NCBI GenBank assembly: GCA_019022495.1
Contig: JAFEKR010000005.1
Span: 682,001-746,000, forward strand
Source: Epichloe hybrida
Taxonomy: Eukaryota; Ascomycota; Sordariomycetes; Hypocreales; Clavicipitaceae
DNA length: 64,000 bases
Direction: 5' to 3'
Shown here one piece after another: positions 10,982-22,284 of the stretch; position 1 is the stretch's first letter, and every line of letters begins with the position of its first letter. The translations under genes and the position numbers were made by a program. The notes beneath the pieces were generated by a model. The model did not search any database. It was given only the letters and a program-made list of their open reading frames with translations, and was not told the origin of the DNA.

Positions 10982-13900
10982 ATTAATGTCTAGATTAATT
11001 ATAGCTATAATTACTATAGTGCTATTAGTAAATTAGTAGTAAGATAGCTTAGCCTAGAGCTTATATAACTACTAAAATAAAGGTAAGTGTGTACTATAGT
11101 GGAAATAGAGAGAAGAGGGAGGTAATAAAGAGAGAAGTCCTCCTCTATTACCTATATAGTATAAGCTAGTATTAATATTAATAGGTGGGAGTTATTAGTG
11201 TACCTATATGTTATCCTAGGTCTTACCTAGGACATTATCTTTAGTATGCTATAGCTAGAGCACTATAATATTATAATTTATATGGCAAAACAGCAACTAG
11301 TAATTAGTATAGTAGAGGGCCTTTGTGTCTTAGAAGCCACTAAGCGTAGGGGGGAAGCCCTAGTATAGGGGATTATTAGTTTCTTATATACGGCTAAGGC
11401 ACGACAGGCATAAAAGACAAGGGATACTATAATAAGGTTTATAGCTACAAGCCTTAAAGAAATAATAATAGTGCTATAGATTATAGCGCCTAAAACAAAA
11501 CTAGATAGCTTTAATATAGCTACGTTACTAAGGGAATTAGCAGACTTCGTAAATCTTTTTAATAAGGCTAAAGCTAATGGCTTACCCCTACATAAGGGTT
11601 CCCTTAATTATTATATATATTTATGTAGGAATCCGGATGAATCCGAACTAACACTCCTATAGGGTTTACTATACAACATGCTAAGGGATTAGTTATTAGA
11701 GGTTTGTCACTAGATAATAGATCTAATGGATAAGGGCTAGATTCGTGCTAGCTCCTTGTTAGCTATAGCCCCTGTTCTCCTTATAAAGAAAGCAAATAGG
11801 GGATAGTAGTTTTACGTAAACTATTGCGCACTTAATAAGATTATAGCATAGGACTAATATCCACTCCTATTAATTAAGGAGATACTACACTCCCTCTCCT
11901 AGGTATATTAGTTTATAAAGGTAAATATTTACATAGCGTTTTATAAACTACAGATAGCTAAGGGCAAGGAGCACCTTACTACCTTTTACACTAGGTTTAG
12001 ACTATTTAAATAGTTAGTTTATCTATTTAGCCTAGTAGGTATACTAGTAACCTTCTAATAGTATATTAATAAATCCTTAGGGAATGCGTTAGGGGACTTT
12101 ATAATAGCTTACCTTAATAATATTCTAGTCTACTCTAGGGGATTAAGGAAGGACTATATAGTAAAGGTATAATTAATATTAGGATGCTTACGTTTTACAG
12201 GACTATACCTTAACATTAATAAGTCCGTGTTTGCTATTAAAGAGGTCTAATACCTAGGATACATTATTACGGCAAAACGCTTAATTTATCCTAATCCTAT
12301 AAAGGTAGCGGCCATAAGGGAATAGGTAGCACCTATAAAGCTACGGGGGGTCTAAAGCTTCTTAGGGTTTGCAAACTTCTATTATAACTTTATTAGTAAC
12401 TTCTCTAAGTTAGTAGCCCCCCTTATTTATTTTACTAAGAGGAATACTCTATTTTACTAGGGACTAGAGGAGGATAAGGCTTTTAAGAGGCTAAAGAATG
12501 CTTTTATTATATATTCTATCCTAGCATAATAGGATCCAGACTGCCTTATAGTAGTAGAGGCTAACTACTTAGGAATAGCCCTTAGTGGTTACCTCTTATA
12601 ATTAGGACTAGATAGTGTATTATACCTAGTAGCCTACTACTCCGCTAGTCTTATAGTATTATAAAAGAATTATATAATCCATAATAAGGAGCTGCTAGCT
12701 ATTATTTCATGCTTAAAGGTATAGTTAGTAGAGTTATAAAGCATCTCCTACCTATTTATAATTTATATAGACCATAAGAATTTAGAGTACTTCATAACAC
12801 TAAGACTAATGTTAGAACAGCAACCTTAATAGGTAGACACGCTTGCGCTATTTAATTTCTATCTACGTTATAGACCTAGTATGTAAGTGTAACGCCTAGA
12901 CGCCTTATCTAGGAGGGAATAGGACTAATATAAGGAGTCCTTAAGATAGGGATAGGTTCTATAGCTAATCATAATTATATAACTATCCCTATCACTAGAA
13001 ACGGACCTAGACAAACCCATTATGGCCTTATATATACACTAATTATCCCTACCTCTAGTAAGGGAGGCCCTCTTTACTAGCAAGTACCTTCAGGACCTTT
13101 AGGACTAGGCTATTACGTTAGACCCTATGTATAGTATATAACTAAAAGCTATTTAGGAGGGTGCTAGGAAGTTTCCCCTAGAAGTAATAATAAGAGAATA
13201 GGTTATGGATTATTCTATAAGCGCCTATAGCGCGCTATAGTTCTAGGGGCGTATATAGGTCCTAGCCTAGGAACCCCTTATAATAACTCTTATTTAATAA
13301 AGTTATAACTTGCTAGTTACAGGTTACCCTAGCTATAATACTACGTTTTAAATTCTATAATAATAGTTCTATTAGGATAAAATATTATAGGACGTAGCAA
13401 GATTTATTTATAACTACCACTATGTTAGTAGCCATAAGAGCTGTTAGTAACGCTAGGGCTTACTAAAGCCTTTACTAATCCCTGATTGGTTTTAGTCATA
13501 AATCTCTATTAACTTTATAATAAACTTACTAGCTTTATTACCTAAGCAACCTTAATACCTTATGGTTATTATAAATAGGCTATTAAAGTTCGTATAGCTT
13601 AAGGCTATAACCTCTATAAAAGCTAAGGATTATGCGGAACACTTTAAGATAGTTTAGTGGAGGTTTAAAGGATTCCCTTAGTCTATTATTATAGACTAAG
13701 GCTTAGACTAGTTAGGACAATTTTGGACAATATTATGTTCCCTAGTAAGGATAGATTAATTACTCTTTACATCACACTATCCTTAGACTAATAGTAGTAT
13801 GGAATAGGCAAACTAGGAGGTATAGGCAATTCTACACATCACCGTTTCCTTCTTATAGTATAACTAGCTAGAACACCTTACTACTTATTAACTAGTGATT

Positions 13901-14582
13901 AATAATAGGACCTTATTAGCCACTAGAGTAAGCCTAAATAGATTACTCTATAGATATAATCTTAAACTAATTTAAACCTAACTAGACATGCTTATATCTA
14001 TAACTACACTAAAGGGGAAAGCTATTTATTTCCTTAGCTATCTCTAAGAGGGTACCTATTTAGCTTAGGCTATAATAGCTTACATATAGTAATAGTAATA
14101 AGATATAATATTAGTATTAAGACACCTAGTAGAATATTTTTAGGTTAGGGATAAGGTATAGCTATTACTTAGGAATATAAAGATAAACCACCCCTTAAGG
14201 AAACTTAACTAGGTAGCTATAAAGTATATAGTTATAGAAGTGCTATCCCCTCTTATAGTCTAACTTAATATACTAAGGGGTATTTATCTAGTTTTTTACG
14301 TAAACCTTATTAAATATATAGTAAAAGACTTACTCCTAAGCTAATAGCTATAGGACTTATGCCTAGGTCCTAAATAGGTCCTAGCGGAGGGTAATAATAA
14401 GCTTATAGAGGAATATTAGGTTAAGCGGATTCTAGCGGCTTAGAACATATAGGGGTAAGGAGAATAATAGAATATCTTAGTTAAGTAAGTAGGATACTCC
14501 TAACTAATATAGGAGCTACTAGAAAGCATAGAGAAAACACAAGCACTTAACGAATTTAAGGCAAAATAGGGTAATATATAAA
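10982..14582 (+). pseudogene. Gypsy A2 pol: protease, RT, RNase H, integrase, chromodomain
   Basis: The frame is constant (codon starts are 2 modulo 3) and stop density is about 7 percent, as expected from Gln and Trp codons hit by RIP. A retropepsin-like region begins near 10982. RT runs about 11680-12280 and includes FYVNYCALNK, then AYLNNILVYS at 12107-12136, where the catalytic YxDD has become LNN by G-to-A change. RNase H (EANYLGIAL, IDHKNLEYF) spans 12540-12900. The integrase spans about 13320-14050 (PDWF, IIIDxG near 13690, the final Glu in MExAN near 13800). The chromodomain (EYxVKRILAA...GYS) is at 14411-14560. Pol frame is -1 relative to gag, fitting a frameshift or a fused ORF with an indel. 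It is dead. Confidence 0.95.
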
Positions 14583-16358
14583 CTAATAATAGACTAAATT
14601 AATTTTAGAAAACTTATATAGCTATAAAGACTCCTATAAGCACCCTAGATGCTTACTTACTATATTTTACTACTACTTAATAAAAATACTTATCTAGTAA
14701 GTTATTACCCTAATTACTAGGAGAAGATAAATAGGAGGGCACTATCTCTAGCTAAAGTTATACTACTACCGCCATAGCTATAGTACCTTCTTTACTAAAT
14801 AATAGGTATAGTATAATAAGTTATCTATCTAGTTTATATTAGGTATAACCTAGAACTAGGATAGTGTAGGTAAGGTTAGTATAAGGAGTATAAGTAGGAG
14901 GGGGCGTAATAAGAGACCTAGCAGGAGAATAGCGTGTAAGAGAAAAATAGCTAGGAGAAGGAGGTATATTATTTCTAGCTAGAGAATAGCTAGCTCCTAA
15001 TAACCTAGGAATATAATTATAAGTTAAACCTAACATAGAAGGATAGCGTAAATAATACTAGCAGCGACGTAAAGGAGATTCATTACTTAACCTAGCAATC
15101 TAAGAATGTTAATAAATCTTATCTTAGTAATAAGGCAATAAAGCTTAGAGGAGCGTGGCAGACTAATTACATATCTCTATACGTATTATGCTTAGCCTGC
15201 CTATAACTTATTAGTTCTATTAGAATAGAATACCTATAACTTATTATATAGATTAAGCTATACTATAACTACCTAAAGAGCTAGCGCTAATAAAAGGGGT
15301 AATATTAAGACTAGTTATATTTATTATAGTAGTATTTATAGCTAGGGATACCCTAAGGGCTAACTAAATAGAAGCTAGGTTAAACTAAGCCTAGGTAAGG
15401 AAGGAGTTCTACTAATTAATAAGGTAGTAATACCTTTAAGATAAGATAGGTATTTTCTTTTTTATTTTCTTAGTCTTTAAGACTCTAGGTTTAATAATAT
15501 ATATACCTATAGTAATCTCTGCCTTAATATCCTTTAATATATAACAGAGATATAAGTTAGTAAATAAGAGCCTAGTATGCTAAATATAAGTAAGATATTA
15601 CCTCTAATATAGAGGATAGGATTCCCTAGACTTAGGTAAGCAGTATTCTAGCACGCTAGTAATAAGGGCCTGTTTTATATATAGCCTATAAGGGCACTAG
15701 ATAGATTAGGGGGTAGTATATTATTTATTATTAAAGTTACCTTTTATAAGGAACTTACTAATAGAATAGGATAAGGGTGTTACGGGAGTGGCTAGAGATA
15801 GAGGAGGGTTAGATAGATTATAAGGTATATCTAATAAGGAAGTAATTATCTAAGAAGTAAGGACTAATAGAAGAAGGGGAAGGTATGATAGAACTATAAT
15901 AATAGATAAATAATATTATATAAGAGAAGGTAAGATATAATAAGGAACTAAGTGGGATATTTATATATAGTTTAGTACTTATATTAGGTAATTAATAAAC
16001 TAGTAGGGGTAGGGTTAGAGACTATAATAAAATAATAGGTTAGTAGGGTAAATATGTTATATACCCTTATCAGATAAATTACAAACTAGTAGGGGTAGGG
16101 GCTAGATATTATAATAATAACAGGTTAGTAGGGTAAACGTATTACGCGCATAATAATAGCATAATAAGCTAGCGGGACGTAGGTGTCACGTACCTAATAG
16201 TAATAAGTAAGGAATAGGATTAAATATAATTAAATACCTACTAGATAATTCATAGAAAGTTAGTAGTAAAGGTAGGAGTGATTTGCCTTATCTACTAATA
16301 GCATAATAGGGCACGCTATAATAAAGGGACAGGCTTAACAAGACTAAGTAAGGGCATA
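14583..16358. other. Gypsy A2 post-pol segment
   Basis: This 1.8-kb segment lies between the chromodomain and the 3' LTR and matches 2291-4066. The sense frame is packed with stops. The minus strand holds the more open frame described at 14839-15036. No known domain is seen. The short AAGTAAGGGCA before the LTR is the only polypurine candidate. Confidence 0.5.
14839..15036 (-). pseudogene. Possible antisense ORF fragment in Gypsy A2
   Basis: An unbroken 65-codon frame starts ATG and is rich in Pro, Ser and Thr (SPARSLITPPPTYTP). It is homologous to 2547-2759. Upstream in the same frame the reading continues with sparse stops for some 40 codons (ALLPYY, IARLSNESPLRRC). The stop density is about 7 percent in this frame over some 110 codons, against about 20 percent in the pol frame, so the antisense strand may be the coding one. 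An opening produced by RIP on the other strand is the competing explanation. Confidence 0.38.
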
Positions 16359-16577
16359 TATAAGGGCTTAGGCTTTGCCTAAGCATTTTCTATATAGTAG
16401 GAAGGGTAAGGGTAAGTAGGATTAGGTAAGGTAAGGAAAGGGGGGCTTATATAAGGAGCTAAGGGGGTATAAGGGGTATTACTAGGGATAGCCTCTTCTC
16501 CTTTCCCTTCTCTTCCCTAAGTCTCTTAATACTATATTAACGCCCTATTGCAGCCGCCTAGGGGCTAGTCCATAACA
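16359..16577 (+). repeat. 3' LTR of Gypsy A2
   Basis: The LTR is 219 bp and starts TATAAGGGCTTAGG (RIP-mutated inner edge). It ends GTCCATAACA (clean outer edge), followed by AGGGC. Confidence 0.95.
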
Positions 16578-18560
16578 AGGGCAGAGGAATATACACTATT
16601 ATGCCTATTTTCTATTTAGCTTTTACTACCTTATAAAGGTCTGTAAGTTATAATAGTCTAATAGGACCTCCACAGGTATCTCCACGCCTTTAATATAATA
16701 TCGCTAGTGTTTAAACAACTCCACTATAGCAAGCAACTCTTAATTAGCCATGCTATAGTTATGTTTAGCGTCTATAAACTTCCTTAACTAAAAGGCTACT
16801 AAATACTAACGGCCCTTATTATCCTACTAAGATAGGATTCCTACTATTATGAAAATCAAGGCATCTGTCTTAATACGCACTGCTTAACTTAGGTTATAGT
16901 ATTAGAGTAAAGGCGCTTGCTAAAAGGCATCTTTTAGCTAGTTAAACGCTAACTACTCCTTTTCTCTGAATATAAACCTCCTAGTCTGGATACTATTTTA
17001 ACTGCCCTTTATTAGCATATAAAGAGGTGCTATAATCCTAGAGTATTTATAAATAAACCGTTAATAGAAGTTATAAAACCTAAGGAATAACTATATATCC
17101 TTAAAACTTATTAGCTCCCTCTATTCTCTAATTATATTAACCTAGCGAGTATCTATTAATATCCCATTAATAGAGAGAATAAATCCTAGGAATTCTACTA
17201 ATTCTTTATAGAAAGAGCACTTAGAGGGTTTTGTGTATAACTCCGCTAACCTTATATATTTAAGAACTTACTTAATATATTTAGTATGCTTCTCCTTTAT
17301 CTTAGAGAAAATTAAGATATTATCTAGATACACTATATAAATAGTGTTAACTAGCCTATGCAGCGCCTTATAGATATAACTCTAGAAAGTAGCTAGGGTA
17401 TTTGTTAACCTAAAAGGCATTATAAGGTACTTATAGTGCCTATAACGCGTGTGAAAAGCTATCTTCCACTTATTACCCTCTTTAATATAAATTCGGTAGT
17501 ACATATCCTTAATATTAATCTTAGAAAAGAAACAGGCCCCTTAGCATTAATTAAGGATCTTTAAAATTAGGGGGAGAGCATAGTAATTCTTCTATGTTAC
17601 CTTATTAAGCCCTTAATAGTTAACGCATAGCTAGAGCATTCTATCCTTTTTTAGCACAAATAGAATAGGCGCGCCCACTAGGCTCTTTAAGGGTTTTATC
17701 TAGCCTTTCTTTAGGTTATTATTAATATATTCCTAGAGCTCTCTAAGCTCGCTTTAGGAGAGAGAATAAATTAGTCTATATAGGGGTGTAGCTCCTAGTA
17801 TAAGATTAATTACATAGTTAGTTAACTTCTTTAATAGGAGGCTTCCTGCCTTATCTAATATAAACATATCTTTAAACTTATATAGTTCCTCTAGGATATC
17901 TTTAATAGTTCTATATACTCTTACCTCCTCTTTATCTTTAAGAGGGATAAACTTATTCTCTAATATACCTATAATAGTATATATAATTATCTTATTATAC
18001 ATTACCTTCACAAACTTATAGGGAGTTAGTAGTAAAAAGGCTACCTTTCTCTTTTTAAACTACTATTCTTATAAGTATAAGCAGAGATATACATATTCTT
18101 CTATAAGTGTGTGCATTCTAATTAATATAAGGCTTCCCTCTGCTCTTAGGTCCCTATTAATAGCTATATATAGTAACTTAAGATCTTTCTCTTTGCCCCG
18201 TAAATCTTTAATTATAATAAGTACCTTATAAATACTATATTAGGGGACTATTAGAGCCCCTACTACCTTTAAGATAGGTGCTATAGCCTTGGCCTAATTA
18301 AGCTTATAAGTCTATGCGAATTAGGCACTTATAATATTAATCTTAGCGTAACTATCAAGATCCGCTGCCATTTTAATGTCTTTATGCCTGTGAATAGTAA
18401 CTAGTATATAGAATTAGCGTCTTACTAGTACCCTAGTGTCTAAGGCAAAGGTAAGGGCTTTTACTTCTACCTCTAGGAGTTTTCCTAACCCTCTTACTAG
18501 TCTTTCCTTAGCTTATTATAATTATAAATAAGGTGCTTTGTGCTACTATAATTAAAGCAC
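16578..18560 (-). pseudogene. Gypsy B1 pol, 5' half: protease linker, RT, RNase H
   Basis: Read on the minus strand, an 85-codon uninterrupted stretch at 17754-18011 contains ILEELYKFKDMF and ATPLYRLIYSLS. This is the typical linker before Gypsy RT, and it runs directly into RT. RT includes GAPILFVxKKDR, LCVNYRGLNK, MPFRLTNTLATF and IYIVYLDNILIFSK near 17310-17345, where the second catalytic Asp is Asn. RNase H follows (about 16600-16990) with AIVELFKHxRYY and is interrupted at 16578 by A2. The reading resumes at 9351. It was intact enough to recognise but is dead. Confidence 0.93.
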
Positions 18561-19600
18561 TATTTTCTTCCTTATAGTCTATTATTATTTAGGTAGGTAG
18601 CTAGGGTCTTTTCCTTATCCTTATCCTTATCTCTTTAGTCCTAATTTAGCTAATACCCTTATAGGGAGTTACGTCTTTAGTGTTAAGCCGCCTTATATAG
18701 CCCCTTCTCTTCCAAATCATTTAGCTTTCGCTTATTCTTTAACATCGCCTCCTAGAATCACTAGGCAAGTTATATAATATCTTCTTGTGTCAGACTAGTA
18801 ATATTTATATGTAAGTTAATATAATCTTATAAGTTAGGAAGTAATTTCGCAAAGAATATAAGAGTATAGGTCTTTTCTAGAGCTTATTCCAGGTGTTTCT
18901 CTAGCGAATCTAAGTAGATGCTAAACTTAATAGGACTCTAGCCCTCCTTTTGCTTTATATTTTCTAGCTGCGTAGCTATTTATGTATTATAACTTATAGA
19001 GTCTTTAAGTAGCGTAAGGGTCTAGTCTTAGAACTTATCCTAGTTATCCTTAGGATAATCCTAGCCATTAGCTAGTTATTCTTCGATGTATTAGTCCTAT
19101 CTAGCCCGATAGTTTGTATATATGTGGTTAAGTGTAAAGAGAATCTTTTAGTTATCCTAGTGATACTTCTTCTTTACCCCCTTAAAGGCATAGTTAAGGT
19201 TATTAAGCTATATCTTATGCTTCTATAGGTTTATAAGGTATTAGAGTTCTGTAATATTTTAGACCTTAACTTCTTAGCTACTAAGGCTTAAGAATAAACT
19301 ATCCTTTTAGCCCCTTTTTACTAGTTCTCTATAAGATTATATTAAGTTAGTAAGCTCCTTTTCTTAATTCTATAATTCCTTAAGTTACTTAAGCTAGGTA
19401 ATTCGCTCCCTAACTACTACCTCTTTTACCTCTATAGTAAAGGGTATAGCTTTAGATAGGGTTATAGAATATAGCATGTCCCTAGCTATAGTATTACTAT
19501 TATCTAGCTAATCCTAAGTGATATGTGGCATGGTTCTAGTAGATTAGGTTATTCTCCCCCTTATATTACTCTTAGGTAGCTAGTAGGAGAAGCTTTAGAA
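18561..19600 (-). pseudogene. Gypsy B1 gag
   Basis: This is the degraded gag on the minus strand, directly inside the 5' LTR. The best-preserved part (18790-19060) reads TLTLLKDSISYNT, SPIKFSIYLDSLEKHLE, KTYTLIFFAKLLPNL and LTQEDII, a helical capsid-type sequence with few stops. A clear zinc knuckle was not found. Immediately inside the LTR the sense strand reads TTCTAAAGCTTCTCC, identical at B3, as expected for a primer-binding region, although the tRNA is not identified. Confidence 0.8.
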
Positions 19601-19601
19601 T

Positions 19602-19792
19602 TATAAGAATAAAGGGATAGCTAGGCAAGAGGTATAGGGGCGCTTATATATTAACTAAAGCTTGCTAGGTCTAAGTGTGTTATGCGTGCGAGTCACTAAC
19701 TTATAGCTAGTGGCTCGCTAGTGTTACGTGGACCTAGCCCTACAGCGTGGTGCGCTAGCGGGGTGCACCCGTGTTGTGAGTGGGGCCTCACA
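19602..19792 (-). repeat. 5' LTR of Gypsy B1
   Basis: The LTR is 191 bp. On the + strand it starts TATAAGAATAAAGGG and ends GTGGGGCCTCACA, followed by the target copy GTTAT. The outer (right) 60 bp are unmutated, with GCGGGGTGCACCCGTG, where the left LTR has GCAAGGTGCACCTATG. Confidence 0.95.
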
Positions 19793-19797
19793 GTTAT

Positions 19798-20101
19798 TTA
19801 GAAGAATACTATTCTTTAAATTTAGTAATAACTATAGTTAGTTAAGGGATAAGTTTACGGAAGGGAGAGACCTTTCCTAGAATAGACTTTAAGACTATCT
19901 TCTCTATAATAAAGTGTATATAACTATTAGAAGAGGCACTAAGATAGTAAATAACCTTAAAGAAGTAATAAACTAAGAAGAATTCTAATTTTAAACTCTT
20001 AAAGAAATTAAAGAGGCTAGGAAGAAGTATATAGGCTTCTAAAAGAACTTATAGAATAAAGAGTTTTTCTATAATTTACTAGATAATAGTAATATTAGAA
20101 C
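19798..20101 (+). other. Copia C gag region, middle piece
   Basis: This is Copia C sequence between the B1 and D insertions. A + frame with scattered stops reads KIVNNLKEVIN, TLKEIKEARKKYIGF and NKEFFYNLLDN. This is charged and helical as in gag, but no domain can be assigned. It ends in AGAAC, the target of D. Confidence 0.55.
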
Positions 20102-20368
20102 TGTCACAACTGTGGTAGGAGAGATACAAACGGAGTGAAGGCTAAGACTCTTGATCGTAGCTAGAGAGCTACTACTTAGGGGTAGGTGTATAAAGGTCTC
20201 AAAATCTAACCTCCCATAACTCTTATGGGCAGTCCTTGTCTAAATACCCTACTACGTGCACGTAGCTACCTAGTAGCTACTTAGTTATCTATGCAATCCA
20301 GGGCTTATCCAAGGGCTCCATTATATAACTATCCTATCTATAACTCCCTAGCCTCCATGCCCCTAATA
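20102..20368 (-). repeat. 3' LTR of Gypsy D
   Basis: The LTR is 267 bp. On the + strand it starts TGTCACAACTGTGG (clean outer edge) and ends ATGCCCCTAATA (mutated; the right LTR has GTGCCCCTGACA). Next to it, CTGCCCCCCT (20371-20380) is AGGGGGGCAG on the sense strand, a good polypurine tract. Confidence 0.95.
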
Positions 20369-22280
20369 TACTGCCCCCCTAATATATAATTATCCTTAAT
20401 TATAAAGAGCTACTTAGCTAATGTGTGTTTACTACGCATAACCCGTGGTAATGTCTATGTTACTAGCTATACTATTAGTACATAGTGTTACGTCCGCTTT
20501 AAATAGTAGGATAGATATTATAGGGGTCTAGGTAGCCCTTCTTATAATCACTAGATTATAGGTAGCTATATACTTACTACTTTATTACCTCTAATATACA
20601 TGCCTTTATCTAATAAGTTATTAGCGCTAAGTAAGTAAACTACTAGTATTAAGTTTTATAATTAGGTTAAATAAATAGGGTAACGTATACTATTTAAAAC
20701 AAATAACTTCTTATCTAATATTAGGGATATTATATTAATCTTGCTAGGAGTTCGTAGCTAGCGTGCGTATTTACTAGTAGTGGCTATAACTATAAATATT
20801 ATAATTCCTAGATTAGCTATATATAGCATGTAAATCACTTAGGGGTCTAAGGCTAATATAAAAGAGGCTTACTTTCCCCTGCTTCTACACACTTTTTCTT
20901 CCTTTTACATCCTTTCTTAGTATTATAAGTTACCCTTACTTATAAACTAGTAGCTTTATAGCTTCTCTTATAGTAATTACTAATATCCTATAGTATTACT
21001 TTATTATCTGTGTCTATCCTTATCTAAAATATCTAAATCCTCTTAAACACTAAAATATTAGTTTCTTACCTTTTACCTATAAGTTTTCTTATAGTATATT
21101 ACTACTAACTTACTAGTAGTTAATAATATCTTTAACGTAAGTAACTACTCCACTACTACTACCTCCCCCTAGTGTAAAGACTCCTATAATATCCCCTATA
21201 AAGTCTCCTAGTAAGAAATATTTAGCTTCTAAAATTTCTATATAAGTATAATATCTATATCCCCCTAGTGCCTACCCTACTAACTTATAGCTAGTAGTGC
21301 TAGTAAAATAAAAATTCCTTATATACGCTATATATAGTAGGTAGTAATATAGGTAATTACTCCTAAAGATAGTAATAGCGCAGAGCTATAATATCTTATA
21401 GAGGGTAAATCTATCCTAATAGAGTGTACTAATTCCCTAAGTATAACTTTACTACTATCTTACTATAGGTTATTACTAACTTATATAGGTAACTTAATAA
21501 AATACGTATATTATTCACAAAATAATAAAGACTATTCTAGGGTATATCCTCCCTTTTCTTACTACTAATACATATACTAACACACTACTAGTGTCCTACT
21601 TAGTTTACCTAGTTATACTATATGCTCTTTAAGCGTATTAATGCTTATAGTAATTCTAATAATAATCTATACTTTTTTAATAATATATATATCCTCTGTT
21701 TCTATAACTTAGTTACTACTAATATACTACTAGTATCTAATATACGTAAAACATAAACTTTATAATACGCTCTTAACCACTAAAAATACTAATAAGCATA
21801 GTTAGGTAAGGCAAGCGTAGCTTATAGCAGAAGTTGCACGTAAGGCTAATGCTAATAAATAAGTTACTATATTGCTACTTAGTAATACTATTAATCTAGA
21901 AGTCTAGATAAATATTTCTAATAGCTTGTGTTTTATTACGCAAAACCTTCTATCTATACGTACTCCTTATGCTCTAGCTTATAGCTTTACTAACTTACTA
22001 GTAGCTTACTACTAACACATCTATACTTCCTGCTTATATTAGGCTACTAGACCTTCCTAGCGAGCTTTATATATATATGTACAAAGAGGGGGATTTTTCT
22101 AATAATAAGAACAAATCCTCTGCCCCTATTAGCATAGGTAAGACTACTAAGGGTTAGGCGCCTAATATGTTAATAAAGTAATTAGTGCAAAGTAGCTATA
22201 AGTTAGGTTATCTAAGAAATTATCTAGATTTTTTTTCTTTATATGTTACTACTACTATTTAAACTTTATTAAATACACCT
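20369..22280. other. Gypsy D tail between chromodomain and 3' LTR
   Basis: This 1.9-kb AT-rich segment has no recognised domain on the pol strand. On the + strand, two frames have low stop density between about 21100 and 22130, described separately as a possible antisense ORF. The first 700 bp (20380-21080) show nothing readable. Confidence 0.5.
21100..22130 (+). pseudogene. Possible antisense ORF in Gypsy D
   Basis: A + frame (codon starts 2 modulo 3) reads, with about 7 percent stops, SNYSTTTTSP, CLPYxLIASSASKIKIPYIRYI, LIEGKSILIECTNSL, VRxAxLIAEVARKANANK and LLSIRTPYALAYSFTNLL. Tyr in CLPY and IPYIRY may stand for former Cys. The position matches the antisense ORF of family B. A second + frame is also moderately open here, so strand composition may explain part of it. 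Only one D copy is present, and conservation cannot be tested. Function unknown. Confidence 0.35.
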
Positions 22281-22284
22281 CTAT

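Larger units (their letters stand above)
9352..16577 (+). mobile_element. Gypsy family A, copy A2 (full length, nested in B1)
   Basis: This is a complete Ty3/Gypsy chromovirus, 7226 bp, with two 219-bp LTRs and target duplication AGGGC (9347-9351, 16578-16582). It is inserted in the RNase H part of B1. Order on the + strand is LTR, gag, protease, RT, RNase H, integrase, chromodomain, a 1.8-kb post-pol segment, LTR. Gag and pol are in different frames. The whole interior is RIP-mutated. Confidence 0.97.
6002..19792 (-). mobile_element. Gypsy family B, copy B1 (full length, split by A2)
   Basis: This is a Ty3/Gypsy chromovirus on the minus strand with 191-bp LTRs at both ends and target duplication GTTAT (5997-6001, 19793-19797). 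With A2 and its AGGGC duplication removed, B1 is about 6.56 kb. In minus orientation the order is 5' LTR (19602-19792), gag, protease, RT, RNase H, integrase, chromodomain, a 1.3-kb tail with an antisense ORF, polypurine tract, 3' LTR. It is the least RIP-mutated of the three B copies and still contains many TG, CA and CG dinucleotides. Confidence 0.95.
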
